The translations under genes and the position numbers were made by a program. Source: Planctomycetota bacterium (lineage in GTDB: Bacteria > Planctomycetota > UBA1135 > UBA2386). From it: a stretch of DNA of 64,000 bases. Positions within the stretch are counted from its first letter, which is position 1. Every line of letters begins with the position of its first letter. Positions 20,601-28,798 of the stretch are shown piece by piece. The stretch is taken from positions 1 through 64,000 of the forward strand of contig JACKIC010000011.1 in the NCBI GenBank assembly GCA_020638655.1, in the 5' to 3' direction. The notes beneath the pieces were generated by a model, which saw nothing but the letters and a program-made list of their open reading frames with translations, had not been told where the DNA came from and ran no database searches.

Positions 20601-21075
20601 TGTCGCGGCGCTTGTCCGCCATCACCATGTTGTAGCGGCCCTCGGGCAGCTGCGGGTCGGCGAGCAGGGCGTTGCGGATCTCGGGTTGCAGGCGGTAGGC
20701 CGGCTCGTAGCTGCCGACCCAGCGCACCTCGGGCAACACCGCGACCGCGGCGGCGGTGCCGGCGCCCATGCGCACGACGTAGGCGTCGTTGGGCAGATAA
20801 CCGTGCAGCCGCCCGCCGAGCGTCTCGACGACGCTGCGATCGTGGTCCGTCGGCGCGCCCGGGAACTGCACGATCCACAGGTTGGTGTCGCTGGTGGCGC
20901 GCAGCGCGGCCGGCACTTCGGGCAGCCCTTGCAGCGGGTCGAAGCTGGCGTAGCCGAGCAGGATGCGGGAGTCGGTGGCGGCGTCGCGGAAGGCGCCTGG
21001 GATCTGGGCGAAGAGCGAAGCGGTCGGTGCGCACAGGGCCAGGGCGAGGCCCAGGGACGAACGGGCTGAGAGCAT
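17659..21075 (-). CDS. Large secreted S8 (subtilisin-like) peptidase, divergent aspartate site
   Basis: The 1138-residue protein starts with a signal peptide (LGLALALCAPTASLFAQ) and is exported. An inhibitor-like propeptide region precedes a subtilisin core: HVYEGVEYNHPDF in place of the usual DTG-x-x-HPD motif, the histidine motif SHGHCTAG, and the serine motif FNGTSAATP. The canonical Asp position is therefore Tyr with Glu next to it, so activity or triad chemistry is uncertain. After the core comes a beta-sandwich (about 500-640, P-domain-like, ending GNWTIEVTAP) and some 480 residues of Asn/Thr/Gly-rich strands, probably surface or carbohydrate-binding modules. ATG at 21075 has GAGGAAG five bases upstream. 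It follows hflX on the same strand after 154 bases, probably with its own promoter. Confidence 0.88.
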   Translation of the reverse strand: MLSARSSLGLALALCAPTASLFAQIPGAFRDAATDSRILLGYASFDPLQGLPEVPAALRATSDTNLWIVQFPGAPTDHDRSVVETLGGRLHGYLPNDAYVVRMGAGTAAAVAVLPEVRWVGSYEPAYRLQPEIRNALLADPQLPEGRYNMVMADKRRDKKALEAKIVAIGGKVFDRHEGSLLFTAELDGPELLAAARLDEVLWIDRWTPEEEDMDNARIQDGANAIETAGGYTGAGVRGHVYEGVEYNHPDFTTPMTNVRSGGQAQSHGHCTAGCVFGNGTSAPQARGMAPDAVGFYTNYSTVTAGWSRNQVIGDVVNVHNCMFTTASWGNTQTQLYTSVSADADDIVFDYRIPWTQSMSNLGTNNARPQAWGKNIISIGGIYHYDNSIVADDSWSGGGSTGPAHDGRIKPDLCNFYDQVWTSDRSGAAGYSPGNSFTGFNGTSAATPITAGTNALAIQMYTDHIFSNTPRVANGSRFQNRPYAQTLKALQIACAYTYPQAQGTRLQVGWGHPRLDNMYNRRNRMAIVAEDRPISQGNTHSYLVNVLNGETTLRVCMTYLDPAGNPAAAIDRVNDLTLRVIHPNGTTAYWGNVGLLTANTSSTGGAADTIDTVECVFLNNPTPGNWTIEVTAPTVAQDANTATPGIDATYALVANGAIMLDGSGCGRHIPDASTTGAGNVIPFGCTEASSLPTIFATDNGGAVGGAVYFDLQFNQDTHWSGVDVNTDVAVGTDLIVDVYLRTGTHVGFEGSTAGWTARTTGHGVAAGVDQPSRIFFNEPLFLSGVPLGICLVARNFNHRYTNGTGTNQSYNDAHVSLSLGTASNVPFTTPTISPRVANVAVYYRTDTESWTNQLYQTILRREQLGSAGTIHDLAFSCNATARHFNRELRIRMSHVPAGHTMSTTFANNLPSPVTVLQRTDYTWHVAEDDWSEIGLATPFAYDGNSDVVVEIFTRGNSSTGFPNGGNRVDFNTGDTQMNRLFAYGFVWNGAPATGTLGTSGLRLRANFNCATFNEYGTSCGPLRTAYYSTPNRGSTAWYDLQNAPPNSGVILGMGYTPTAAGVSLNPYGFTNCFAWHDLPITLFKVTDAAGATYHGFSVPNNPVFDGLKVHGQWFAFDATQPGGITVSNYITNTIGIDP

Positions 21076-21229
21076 GGTCTTCCTCGAGTGAAGGCAAGGA
21101 CCGGTCGGGGGACGAGCGCCCCGCGCGGGGTCCACATGCTAGCGAAGTGACTTCGGGCCGGGATCCGAACGCAACTTCGCGCAGGTATTCCGACGCCGGG
21201 CCGCCCCTTCGGTCGGCGTACGGTCGGGC

Positions 21230-22591
21230 TTACGCCCCGCCGCCGGGCTGGCGATCGTCGCCGGTCCCGGGCTCGTTCGGCGCCGGCGCCTTCGCGCGCT
21301 CGTCCGCGGCGGCGACGCGCGCGCCTTCCGCGAGCAGTCGACCGAGCAGGGCGGGGGAGGCCTGCAGCTCCATCAGGCAGCCCTCTTCGGTGTAGAACTC
21401 CGACAGCACCGAGGCCTTGGCGCGGATCTCGCCGAGCAGGTAGCGCGAGGTGTGCGGCAGCAGGATCTCGACGCGGTTCTCGACGGCGGCGATGTGCTGC
21501 TGGATCGCGGCGTGCAGGTCGTCCATGCCGTCGCCGCGCAGCACCGAGATCGCGACCGCGCCCGGCTCGATCTGCCACAGCGGGGCCAGGTCCGAGCTGT
21601 CCCTGACCTGGTCGAGCTTGTTGAGCACGGTGACCCGCGGCAGGTCGCCGGCGTCCAGGGAGTCGAGCACCTCGTCGACCGTGTGCAGCTGCTCGGCGGC
21701 CTCGGGCGAGCTGCCGTCGACCATCACCAGCAGCAGGTCCGCGTGCAGGGCCTCCTGCAGGGTCGCGTGGAAGCTCGCCACCAGCTGGTGCGGCAGCTTG
21801 CGCAGGAAGCCGACGGTGTCGGTGAGCAGCACGGTGCGGCCGCCGGGCAGGCGCCAGGGCCGGGTGCGCGTGTCGAGCGTCGAGAACAGCTTGTTCTCGG
21901 CGAGCACGCCGGCTTCGGTCAGCCGGTTCATCAGGCTCGACTTGCCGGCGTTGGTGTAGCCGACCAGCGCGATCGTGAACATGTCGGGGCGGCCCGCGAC
22001 CTCACGCTCCTTGTGCTGTTCGATGCGCTTGATCTCGCGGCTCACCGACGAGATCCGGGTGCGGATCAGGTTGCGGTCGACGTCGATCTGCTTCTCGCCG
22101 GCGCCGCCGCGCACGCCGATGCCGCCGCGCTGGCGCTCGAGGTGGGTCCAGCGGCGGCGCAGGCGCGGCATCTCGTACTGCAGCGCGGCGAGCTCGACCT
22201 GCAGCTTGGCCTGCGGGCTGCGGGCGTGCATGCCGAAGATCTGCAAGATCAGCTCGCTGCGGTCGATGCACGGCACCTTGATCGCCGCCTCGATGTGCTT
22301 GGCCTGGTTCGGCGTCAGCGAGTCGTCGCAGATCACCGCGCCGCTGTGCGCGAGGCGCACGACCTCGGCGAGCTCGTCGAGCTTGCCGCTGCCCAGGTAG
22401 GTGTGCGGATCGGCGTGGCGCCGGTGCTGCACCATGCAGCCCGCGGGCACGAAGTCCGCGGTCTCGGCGAGCAGTTGCAGCTCGTTGAGCGCCTCCGCGG
22501 CCGTGCGCGGGTCGCCCATCGGCACCAGGCCGAACAGGATCGCCTCGGTGCCGTGACCGGACCGGGTGTTGACGATGTTCTCGTTCTTCAC
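21230..22591 (-). CDS. hflX: GTPase HflX
   Basis: The 453-residue ribosome-associated GTPase splits stalled or stressed 70S ribosomes in species studied. The N-terminal HflX domain carries the glycine-rich loop RQRGGIGVRGGAGEKQ before a coiled segment, followed by the G domain: GYTNAGKSSLMN (G1), DTVGF (G3) and NKLD (G4). A C-terminal tail of about 40 residues rich in Ala/Pro/Gly is an extension. The GTG start overlaps the nadB stop as GTGA, so the two are probably co-translated; no functional link between NAD synthesis and HflX is known to me. Length and motifs are as expected for the family. Confidence 0.96.
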   Translation of the reverse strand: MKNENIVNTRSGHGTEAILFGLVPMGDPRTAAEALNELQLLAETADFVPAGCMVQHRRHADPHTYLGSGKLDELAEVVRLAHSGAVICDDSLTPNQAKHIEAAIKVPCIDRSELILQIFGMHARSPQAKLQVELAALQYEMPRLRRRWTHLERQRGGIGVRGGAGEKQIDVDRNLIRTRISSVSREIKRIEQHKEREVAGRPDMFTIALVGYTNAGKSSLMNRLTEAGVLAENKLFSTLDTRTRPWRLPGGRTVLLTDTVGFLRKLPHQLVASFHATLQEALHADLLLVMVDGSSPEAAEQLHTVDEVLDSLDAGDLPRVTVLNKLDQVRDSSDLAPLWQIEPGAVAISVLRGDGMDDLHAAIQQHIAAVENRVEILLPHTSRYLLGEIRAKASVLSEFYTEEGCLMELQASPALLGRLLAEGARVAAADERAKAPAPNEPGTGDDRQPGGGA

Positions 22592-24279
22592 GGCGCGGGG
22601 CTCTTGCTGAGGCTCGGGTCGGTCGGCTCGTGATGGGGGCCGGCGGTGGCGTGGATGCGGCCGTCGCCGGTGCGCTCCAGGAAGATGCGCCGGCACCAGG
22701 CGGCGTCGTCGCGCTGCGGCCGGTCGCTGCGGAAGTGGGTGCCGCGGGACTCGTCGCGCGTGAACCCGGCCTCGGCGACCAGTGCCGCGACCGTCAGCAT
22801 GTTGGCCAGTTCACAGACCCGGCGGTTGGGCAGGGGCGCGCGCAGCAGGTAGTGATGCCAGAACGCGATGCGGGTGCGCGCGTCGTCGAGGCCCTGGGCG
22901 TCGCGGCTCAGGCCCACCTGGCGCCACATCAGGCTCTTGAGCGAGTAGAGCAGGTCGTCGTGCAGGAGGCGCGGCGGGTCGATCGCGATCGACGGGCCCT
23001 CGCCGCGGCGCGGCAGGCCCGGGTGCGGTTCGCGCGCCATCGCCGCGGCGGTGACGCCGGCGCGGCGGCCGAGCACCGCGCCTTCGAGCAGCGAGTTGGA
23101 GGCCAGGCGGTTGGCGCCGTGCACACCCGAGGCCGCGCACTCGCCGACCGCGAACAGGCCCGGGATCGAGGTGTGTCCGTCGAGATCGGTCGCTGCGCCG
23201 CCGAGGAAGTAGTGCGCGCCGGGCCGCACCGGGATCGGGTCGCGCGCCAGGTCGAGGTCGAAGGTCGCGCAGATGCGCGCGATCGACGGGAACATGCGGC
23301 GCACGTCGCCGTCGATGCCCGACAGGTCGAGGTAGACGTGGGTGTCGTTGGTCGCGACCATGCGGTCGAGGATCGCGCGGCTGACGACGTCGCGCGGCGC
23401 CAGCTCGGCCATCGGGTGCACCTCGTCCATGAAGCGCTGGCCGCTGCGGTCGCGCAGCACGGCGCCGGCGCCGCGCAGCACTTCGCTGATCAAGAAGCGC
23501 GACGCGCCGGCGATGTAGAGCGTGGTCGGGTGGAACTGCACGAACTCGCAGTCGGCGAGGCGGGCGCCGGCGCGGAAGCACAGCGCCTGGCCGTCGCCGC
23601 TCGCTCCCGGCGGGTTGGTGGTCTCGCGGTAGATCTGGCCGGTGCCGCCCGTGGCGAGCAGCACCGCGCCGGCTTCGATCGCGAACTCGAGCTCGTCCTG
23701 CAGCACGATCGCGCCGACGCAGCGCCCGGCCTCGACGACCAGGTCGCGCACGAACACGCCGCTGCGCACGGTGATGCGCGGGTGGGTCGCCAGCGCGGCG
23801 ACCAGCGCGCGCTGGATCTCGGCGCCGGTCGCGTCGCCGTTGGCGTGCACGACGCGGGCGTGGCCGTGGCCGCCCTCGCGGGACAGCAGCAGCGCGCCGT
23901 CGTCGCGGTCGAAGCGCGTGCCGAGGTGTTCGAGCCAGGCGACGGCGTCGCTGGCGGCGTTGACGATCTCGCGCACGGCGGCCGGTTCGGCGATGCCTGC
24001 GCCGACGCGCAGCGTGTCGGCGATGTGGTTGGCGAGGCTGTCGTCGGGCCGCTGCACGACCGCGATGCCGCCCTGCGCCCACGCGGTGTTGGTCTCGTCG
24101 AGGTGGTCCTTGACGAGCAGCAGCACCTCGGCGCCGGCGTCGGCGGCATGCAGCGCGGCGCACGCACCGGCGATGCCGGCGCCGACCACGAGCAGCTCGG
24201 TGCGCAGCACCGGCGTGCGGCGCAGATCGAACGGCGCCAGGCGGTGCGGGAACTGGCCGGTGCCGTGGGGTGCGCGCAT
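22588..24279 (-). CDS. nadB: L-aspartate oxidase
   Basis: The 563-residue flavoenzyme oxidises L-aspartate to iminoaspartate, the first step of de novo NAD synthesis. The FAD-binding start LLVVGAGIAGACAALHAADAGAEVLLL, the NTAWAQGGIA segment, the substrate-binding HPTTLY motif and the HGANRLASNSLLEG motif are those of NadB within the succinate dehydrogenase flavoprotein superfamily. The HGANRLASNSLLEG and HPTTL patterns favour NadB over SdhA. The partners nadA and nadC are not in the window. It lies 53 bases after secDF on the same strand and overlaps hflX. The first 24 residues before the FAD motif are longer than usual; a later start is possible but none is better supported. Confidence 0.95.
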   Translation of the reverse strand: MRAPHGTGQFPHRLAPFDLRRTPVLRTELLVVGAGIAGACAALHAADAGAEVLLLVKDHLDETNTAWAQGGIAVVQRPDDSLANHIADTLRVGAGIAEPAAVREIVNAASDAVAWLEHLGTRFDRDDGALLLSREGGHGHARVVHANGDATGAEIQRALVAALATHPRITVRSGVFVRDLVVEAGRCVGAIVLQDELEFAIEAGAVLLATGGTGQIYRETTNPPGASGDGQALCFRAGARLADCEFVQFHPTTLYIAGASRFLISEVLRGAGAVLRDRSGQRFMDEVHPMAELAPRDVVSRAILDRMVATNDTHVYLDLSGIDGDVRRMFPSIARICATFDLDLARDPIPVRPGAHYFLGGAATDLDGHTSIPGLFAVGECAASGVHGANRLASNSLLEGAVLGRRAGVTAAAMAREPHPGLPRRGEGPSIAIDPPRLLHDDLLYSLKSLMWRQVGLSRDAQGLDDARTRIAFWHHYLLRAPLPNRRVCELANMLTVAALVAEAGFTRDESRGTHFRSDRPQRDDAAWCRRIFLERTGDGRIHATAGPHHEPTDPSLSKSPAP

Positions 24280-24332
24280 CAGGTGCCGGGGTGGCGCCGT
24301 CGCCCGGGGTCACCGGGGCGGCGGCGCGGCGC

Positions 24333-27323
24333 TCAGGTCGCGGGGGTCGCGGCGGGGTCTTCGACCTCGCTCGGCGGCAGGATCACGTCGCTGTCCTTGT
24401 GCATCATGATCAGCACCGGCGCGGCGATGAACACCGTCGAGTAGACGCCCGAGAGCATGCCGACCATCATCGCGAAGGCGAACGACTCGAGGTCGCTGTC
24501 GCTGCCCCAGTTGACCAGGAACTGCGCCAGCACCACGAACAGGGTCAGGCCCGTCGTGAGCAGCGTGCGGGACATCGTCAGGTTGACCGCGCGGTTGATC
24601 AGCTTGCCGAAGTCCTCGGTCGCGCCCATGCGGGCGTTGTCGACCAGGTTCTCGCGGATGCGGTCGAAGATGACGATCGTGTCGTTCACCGAGTAGCCGA
24701 TGATCGTCAGGAAGCACGCGATCATCGCCAGGTTGATCTCGACGTGCACCCAGCCCATGTGGTTGACGAACACGACCACGCCGAACGTGACCAGCACGTC
24801 GTGCACCAGCGCGATGACCGCCGCGATGCCGTAGCGGTACTCGTGGAAGCGCACGCGCAGGTAGAGCACGACGAGCAGCCACGACAGGATCAGCGCGCCG
24901 ATCGCGGCGTTGCGCAGGTCGTTGACGAGGCGGCCCTGGATCTCCTGGGCCTCGGGGAACGGGTCGGAGAGCAGCAGTTCCTTGCCCGCGGCGTCCTTGA
25001 GGTCCTTGAGCGTGGTGCGCGCGATCTCGAACAGCTCCCAGTCCTTGGTCGAGCTCTGGGTCTGCCACTCGACGCGCACGTTGTTGGTGATCGAGGTGCC
25101 TTCGCCGTCGAGCGCCGTCACCAGGCCGTTGGAAAGGCGCGCCTTGAGCACCTCCTGCTGGGCGTCGGCGACCTTGATCGGCGACGCGAAGTAGAGGTTG
25201 ATCGACGCGTACTGCAGGTTGCTGCCCTGGTTGGCGTCGGCGATCGTCTGCGGGTCGCTGAACGCGGGGCGCACCAGCTTGCCGGCGAACACGCGGCGCA
25301 GCTCGGAGACGTACGGCGGCTCGAAGTTGCTCGGCGGCGCGTCGCCCTGCTGCTCGGCCTTCTTGCGGCTCTCGCGCCAGGTGACGCGGCCGGCCTCGAC
25401 CGCAGCGCGCTGCGAGTCAGTCAGCTTCAGGCGCACGTTCATCTGCGAGGTGCGGCCCTGGGCGTCGGGTTCACCGACGGTGTTGACGGTGATGTTCGGG
25501 TAGTCGGCGTGGAACTTCGCGTCGCCCTCCATGGCGGCGAGCACCTCGGCGCGCGTCGCCGGCTCGGCCAGCACCATGCGCAGGTTGGCGCCGCCGGTGA
25601 AGTCCAGGCCGAGCATCTCCTCGCGCGGCACCATGAACAGCGCGTAGCACATGCCCAGCACGATCACGAGGAAGCTGCCGGCGAAGCACTTCTTGATCTG
25701 GGCGACGTAGTCGAGGCCCAGGTCGTTGAACATCGAGCGCGGCTTGTAGTCGACGAGCTTCTTCTTCTCGAGCGCGTAGTGGAACAGCACGCGCGTGACG
25801 AAGAACTGCGTGAACACCGTCGTGACGATGCCCGCCATCAGGGTCACGGCGAAGCCGCGCACCGGACCGACGCCGACGTTGTAGAGCACGACGCCGACCA
25901 GGAAGGTGGTGATGTTGGAGTCGAGGATGGCGCTCATCGCCTTCTCGAAGCCCGCGCGCACCGCCTGCAGCAGCTCCTTGCCCTTCTCGAGCTCCTCGCG
26001 GATGCGCTCGTAGATCAGCACGTTGGCGTCGACCGCCATGCCCATCGTCAGCACGATGCCGCCCAGGCCGGGCAGCGTCAGCGTCGCCTGCATGAACAGC
26101 ATCGCCGCGTAGAGCAGCAGCATGTTCATGACCAGCGTCACGCAGGCGATCAGTCCGGGCGTGCGGTAGTACCACAGCATGAACAGGAACACGAGCAGGC
26201 TGCCGATCGCCAGCGACAGCACGCCGCGGCTGATCGCCTCGGCGCCCAGCGTCGGGCCGATCACGAGGCGGCTCTGCAGCTCGGGCTCGACGCGCAGCGA
26301 GCCGGTGCGCAGCACCTTGACGAGCTCTTCGACCTCGGCCTTGGTGAAGTCGCCGTGGATCTGGCCGCGGCCGGGGATGCGGCTCTCGAAGCGCGGCGCC
26401 GACTTGACGACGCCGTTGAGCACGATCGCGCTGCACTTGCCGATGTACTTCTCCGACCACTCGCCGTAATCGCTCGCGAGCGCATCGACGATGCGGTAGT
26501 TGACCGCGAGGCCGCCGCCGGGGCCGACGCCGGCCGACACACCGGCCGGGTCCAGGTCCTCACCGGCGAAGTGGCGCTCGTCCATGTTGAGCGCGAGCAG
26601 CTCGATCAGGAAGCGCTTGTTCTCCGGCTTGGCCTTCATCGCCGCGGATACGCCGCCGGTGTACTCGGCGTCGTCGAACGCCTTGACCGTCGCGGGGGCG
26701 AGCAACGGGATGTTCGTGAAGGAGAGCTCCCAACGGTCGCCGCCGGAGGCCGGCAGGATCAGGTGCGGATACCAGGCCAGCTTGCCGAACGGCTTGGGCC
26801 CGCCCACCGCGTCGTCGTTGAAGCGGCGGATGTTGCGCAGGTCCTCGTAGAGCAGCTCCTTGTTGCCGGGCTGCTTGAGCCAGGCCTCGAGCTTCTTCTT
26901 CTCGCCGTCGATGTTGAACTTGACGTCGCCCTTGGCGTAGTGCTCGTCGGCGACGACGCGCATCTCGAGCTTGCCGAGGTTGGCGATGCGCTGCTCGACG
27001 CGGGTCAGGTCCTGCTTGTCCTGGAAGTAGGGCAGCTCGATCAGGATGCCGGTCTCGCCGCTGCGCGTGACCAGCGGCGCGAGCGTGCCGTCCGGGTCGA
27101 TGCGCTCGGTGATCACCGCGAGCGTCTGCTCCATCACCTGGTCGATGGTGGCGCCTTCCTTGGTGACCAGCTGGTCGAGCACCTCGCGCGGCACCTCGTA
27201 GCGCAGCTGGGTGCCGCCCTTGAGGTCCGAACCGAGCGCCGGCTGGAAGGTAGCGATGGCGATCACACCCGCGACGAGCGCGAGCAGGACCAGGAAGAAC
27301 TGACGACTGGCGTTCTCGAGCAT
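24333..27323 (-). CDS. secDF: Fused protein-export subunits SecD-SecF
   Basis: The 996-residue membrane protein assists the SecYEG translocon, using the proton gradient to pull exported proteins out on the far side. SecD comes first: an N-terminal helix, DLKGGTQLRYEV, a large periplasmic P1 domain, then helices with ANVLIYERIREE. SecF follows: a helix, LDFTGGANLRMV, a second periplasmic domain and DTIVIFDRIRENLVDN. Twelve membrane helices are expected. The fused form occurs in several phyla. ATG at 27323 puts six residues before the first helix; a TTG at 27371 with AAGGAG 12 bases upstream is an alternative. It is 172 bases downstream of rplS on the same strand. Confidence 0.96.
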   Translation of the reverse strand: MLENASRQFFLVLLALVAGVIAIATFQPALGSDLKGGTQLRYEVPREVLDQLVTKEGATIDQVMEQTLAVITERIDPDGTLAPLVTRSGETGILIELPYFQDKQDLTRVEQRIANLGKLEMRVVADEHYAKGDVKFNIDGEKKKLEAWLKQPGNKELLYEDLRNIRRFNDDAVGGPKPFGKLAWYPHLILPASGGDRWELSFTNIPLLAPATVKAFDDAEYTGGVSAAMKAKPENKRFLIELLALNMDERHFAGEDLDPAGVSAGVGPGGGLAVNYRIVDALASDYGEWSEKYIGKCSAIVLNGVVKSAPRFESRIPGRGQIHGDFTKAEVEELVKVLRTGSLRVEPELQSRLVIGPTLGAEAISRGVLSLAIGSLLVFLFMLWYYRTPGLIACVTLVMNMLLLYAAMLFMQATLTLPGLGGIVLTMGMAVDANVLIYERIREELEKGKELLQAVRAGFEKAMSAILDSNITTFLVGVVLYNVGVGPVRGFAVTLMAGIVTTVFTQFFVTRVLFHYALEKKKLVDYKPRSMFNDLGLDYVAQIKKCFAGSFLVIVLGMCYALFMVPREEMLGLDFTGGANLRMVLAEPATRAEVLAAMEGDAKFHADYPNITVNTVGEPDAQGRTSQMNVRLKLTDSQRAAVEAGRVTWRESRKKAEQQGDAPPSNFEPPYVSELRRVFAGKLVRPAFSDPQTIADANQGSNLQYASINLYFASPIKVADAQQEVLKARLSNGLVTALDGEGTSITNNVRVEWQTQSSTKDWELFEIARTTLKDLKDAAGKELLLSDPFPEAQEIQGRLVNDLRNAAIGALILSWLLVVLYLRVRFHEYRYGIAAVIALVHDVLVTFGVVVFVNHMGWVHVEINLAMIACFLTIIGYSVNDTIVIFDRIRENLVDNARMGATEDFGKLINRAVNLTMSRTLLTTGLTLFVVLAQFLVNWGSDSDLESFAFAMMVGMLSGVYSTVFIAAPVLIMMHKDSDVILPPSEVEDPAATPAT

Positions 27324-27448
27324 GACGGTCAGGACACTGGCCGAAGCAGACGCACGGGGATCGGAAAGCAACGACTGGCAGTGCTCCTTCGGGACGGCCG
27401 CCGAACTCGTTCGGCTACTGGTCGCCCGTCCGGGTCACACCGCCAGGT

Positions 27449-27467
27449 GGGGGTCGAGGCGACCCCC
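27449..27467 (-). terminator. Hairpin between rplS and secDF
   Basis: GGGGGTCG at 27449-27456 pairs with CGACCCCC at 27460-27467 over a three-base loop, 29 bases after the rplS stop on the minus strand. No T-run follows, so it may be a processing or attenuating hairpin rather than a full terminator. Confidence 0.4.
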
Positions 27468-27495
27468 GGAAAGACGCGGTGACGGGTTCGGCGAC

Positions 27496-27906
27496 CTACT
27501 CGGCCGACGGGGTGTCCGTCGCCTGGATGCCGCTGCCCTTGCCGGAGCGCGGGTGCTGCAGCTTGCCGAGGTTGCGCTGCAGGCGCGTGGCCTTGCCCTC
27601 GCGGTCGCGCAGGTAGTAGAGCTTGGCGCGACGGATGCGGCCGCGCTCCTTGACCTGGATGTCGGCGACGCGCGGCGAGTGCAGCGGGAACGTGCGCTCG
27701 ACGCCTTCGCCGGAGACGATGCGACGCACCGTGCAGCTGCGGCGCGTGCCGCCGCCCTGCAGCGACAGCACCGTGCCGCTGAAGATCTGCACGCGCTCCT
27801 TGTCGCCTTCCTTGATCAGGTAGTGGACGTCGACGGTGTCACCGACGCCGAAGTCGGGGATCGTCGCCTTCATGTGCTCGAGTTCGAGCTGACGGAGGAT
27901 GTTCAT
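27496..27906 (-). CDS. rplS: 50S ribosomal protein L19
   Basis: The 136-residue protein lies at the subunit interface of the large ribosomal subunit. The family core is clear: FGVGDTVDVHYLIKEGDKER, then VQIFSGTVLSLQGGGTRRS, then RVADIQVKERGRIRRAKLYYLRDR. A C-terminal tail of about 20 residues (QHPRSGKGSGIQATDTPSAE) exceeds the usual length. ATG at 27906 has AGGAG ten bases upstream. It lies 101 bases downstream of trmD, the common trmD-rplS pairing; rpsP and rimM are not present upstream. Confidence 0.97.
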   Translation of the reverse strand: MNILRQLELEHMKATIPDFGVGDTVDVHYLIKEGDKERVQIFSGTVLSLQGGGTRRSCTVRRIVSGEGVERTFPLHSPRVADIQVKERGRIRRAKLYYLRDREGKATRLQRNLGKLQHPRSGKGSGIQATDTPSAE

Positions 27907-28007
27907 GATAGTTGGCTCCTGCGGCGCCGGTCGGCGCGGAGTGCGCGCGGCGGCGATGTGCGGTTCTGGGGGCGGTTCGGTCTGTCTGGGGTGCGGTCGG
28001 AAAATGC

Positions 28008-28700
28008 TCAGTCGTGTCGGGTGGCTTCGGTCGGGTCCGCGCCGAGCTTCTTCGCCGTCAAGACCCGAGCCTGCTGCTCGCGCCAGCGCGCCACGGCGGC
28101 GTGGTCGCCCGACAACAGGATGTCGGGAACGGCCATGCCGCGGTACTCGCGGGGACGCGTGTACTGCGGGTAGTCGAGCAGCTCGCCCTCGAACGATTCG
28201 AGGACGGCCGAGTCGGCGCAACCGAGCACACCGGGGATCAGCCGCGCGGCGGCTTCGAGCACGACGAGCGCGCCGAGTTCGCCACCGGCGAGCACGAAGT
28301 CGCCGAGGGAGATCTCCTCCCAGGTGTGGTTCTCTCGGATGCGTTCGTCGTAACCCTCGTAGCGGCCACACAGGAACAGCAGCCGCTCGCAGTGGCTGAG
28401 TTCGCGCGCGCGCCGCTGGTCGAAGGTTCGACCGCGCGGACAGAGCAGGATCTTGTGGAACTCACCGTGAGTTCGTTCCACGTCTTGGACGGCTTCAAAG
28501 ATCGGTTCGGGTTTCAGCACCATGCCGGGCCCGCCACCGAACGGTCGATCGTCGACCGTGCGATGCGGGTCACATGCGTAGTTCCGGAAGTCGACGGTGT
28601 CGACCCGGAGCTTGCCTTGTGCCTGGGCTATCCCGAGGATGCTCTCGTCCAGATAGGGCCGGATGGCCTCCGGAAAGAGTGTCAGGATGACGCAGTGCAA
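28008..28700 (-). CDS. trmD: tRNA (guanine-N1)-methyltransferase (m1G37)
   Basis: The 230-residue SPOUT-family enzyme methylates G37 next to the anticodon in tRNAs reading CNN-type codons, which prevents +1 frameshifting. The N-terminus VILTLFPEAIRPYLDESILG, the DDRPFGGGPGMVLKPEPIF loop and the knot motif LCGRYEGYDERI are family signatures. The start appears to be TTG at 28700, since the conserved N-terminus begins there and no ATG or GTG is suitably placed; an AAGG lies about five bases upstream. The gene is divergent from ribE (98-base gap) and followed by rplS. Confidence 0.96.
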   Translation of the reverse strand: MHCVILTLFPEAIRPYLDESILGIAQAQGKLRVDTVDFRNYACDPHRTVDDRPFGGGPGMVLKPEPIFEAVQDVERTHGEFHKILLCPRGRTFDQRRARELSHCERLLFLCGRYEGYDERIRENHTWEEISLGDFVLAGGELGALVVLEAAARLIPGVLGCADSAVLESFEGELLDYPQYTRPREYRGMAVPDILLSGDHAAVARWREQQARVLTAKKLGADPTEATRHD

Positions 28701-28786
28701 GGTGCCTTGCCGCGAAAGAAGGGGTGAGAAGAGTAGGGGCGAGGTGGGGGCCGGTCAAGATGGCTGGCGCCCCGAAGTCGCGGGGA

Positions 28787-28792
28787 TAGCCT
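28787..28792 (+). promoter_or_regulatory. Candidate -10 box for leaderless ribE mRNA
   Basis: TAGCCT (TANNNT form) ends six bases before the ribE ATG and no purine-rich ribosome site intervenes. Supported only by position. Confidence 0.3.
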
Positions 28793-28798
28793 GCCGCC

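Noticed and set aside
27369..27371. TTG as the secDF start
   Set aside because: It would add 16 residues unlike SecD N-termini; the ATG at 27323 sits directly before the first helix. Kept as an alternative because AAGGAG lies 12 bases upstream of the TTG.
28701..28798. FMN riboswitch upstream of ribE
   Set aside because: The gap is only 98 bases, shared with the divergent trmD, and shows none of the conserved RFN helices.
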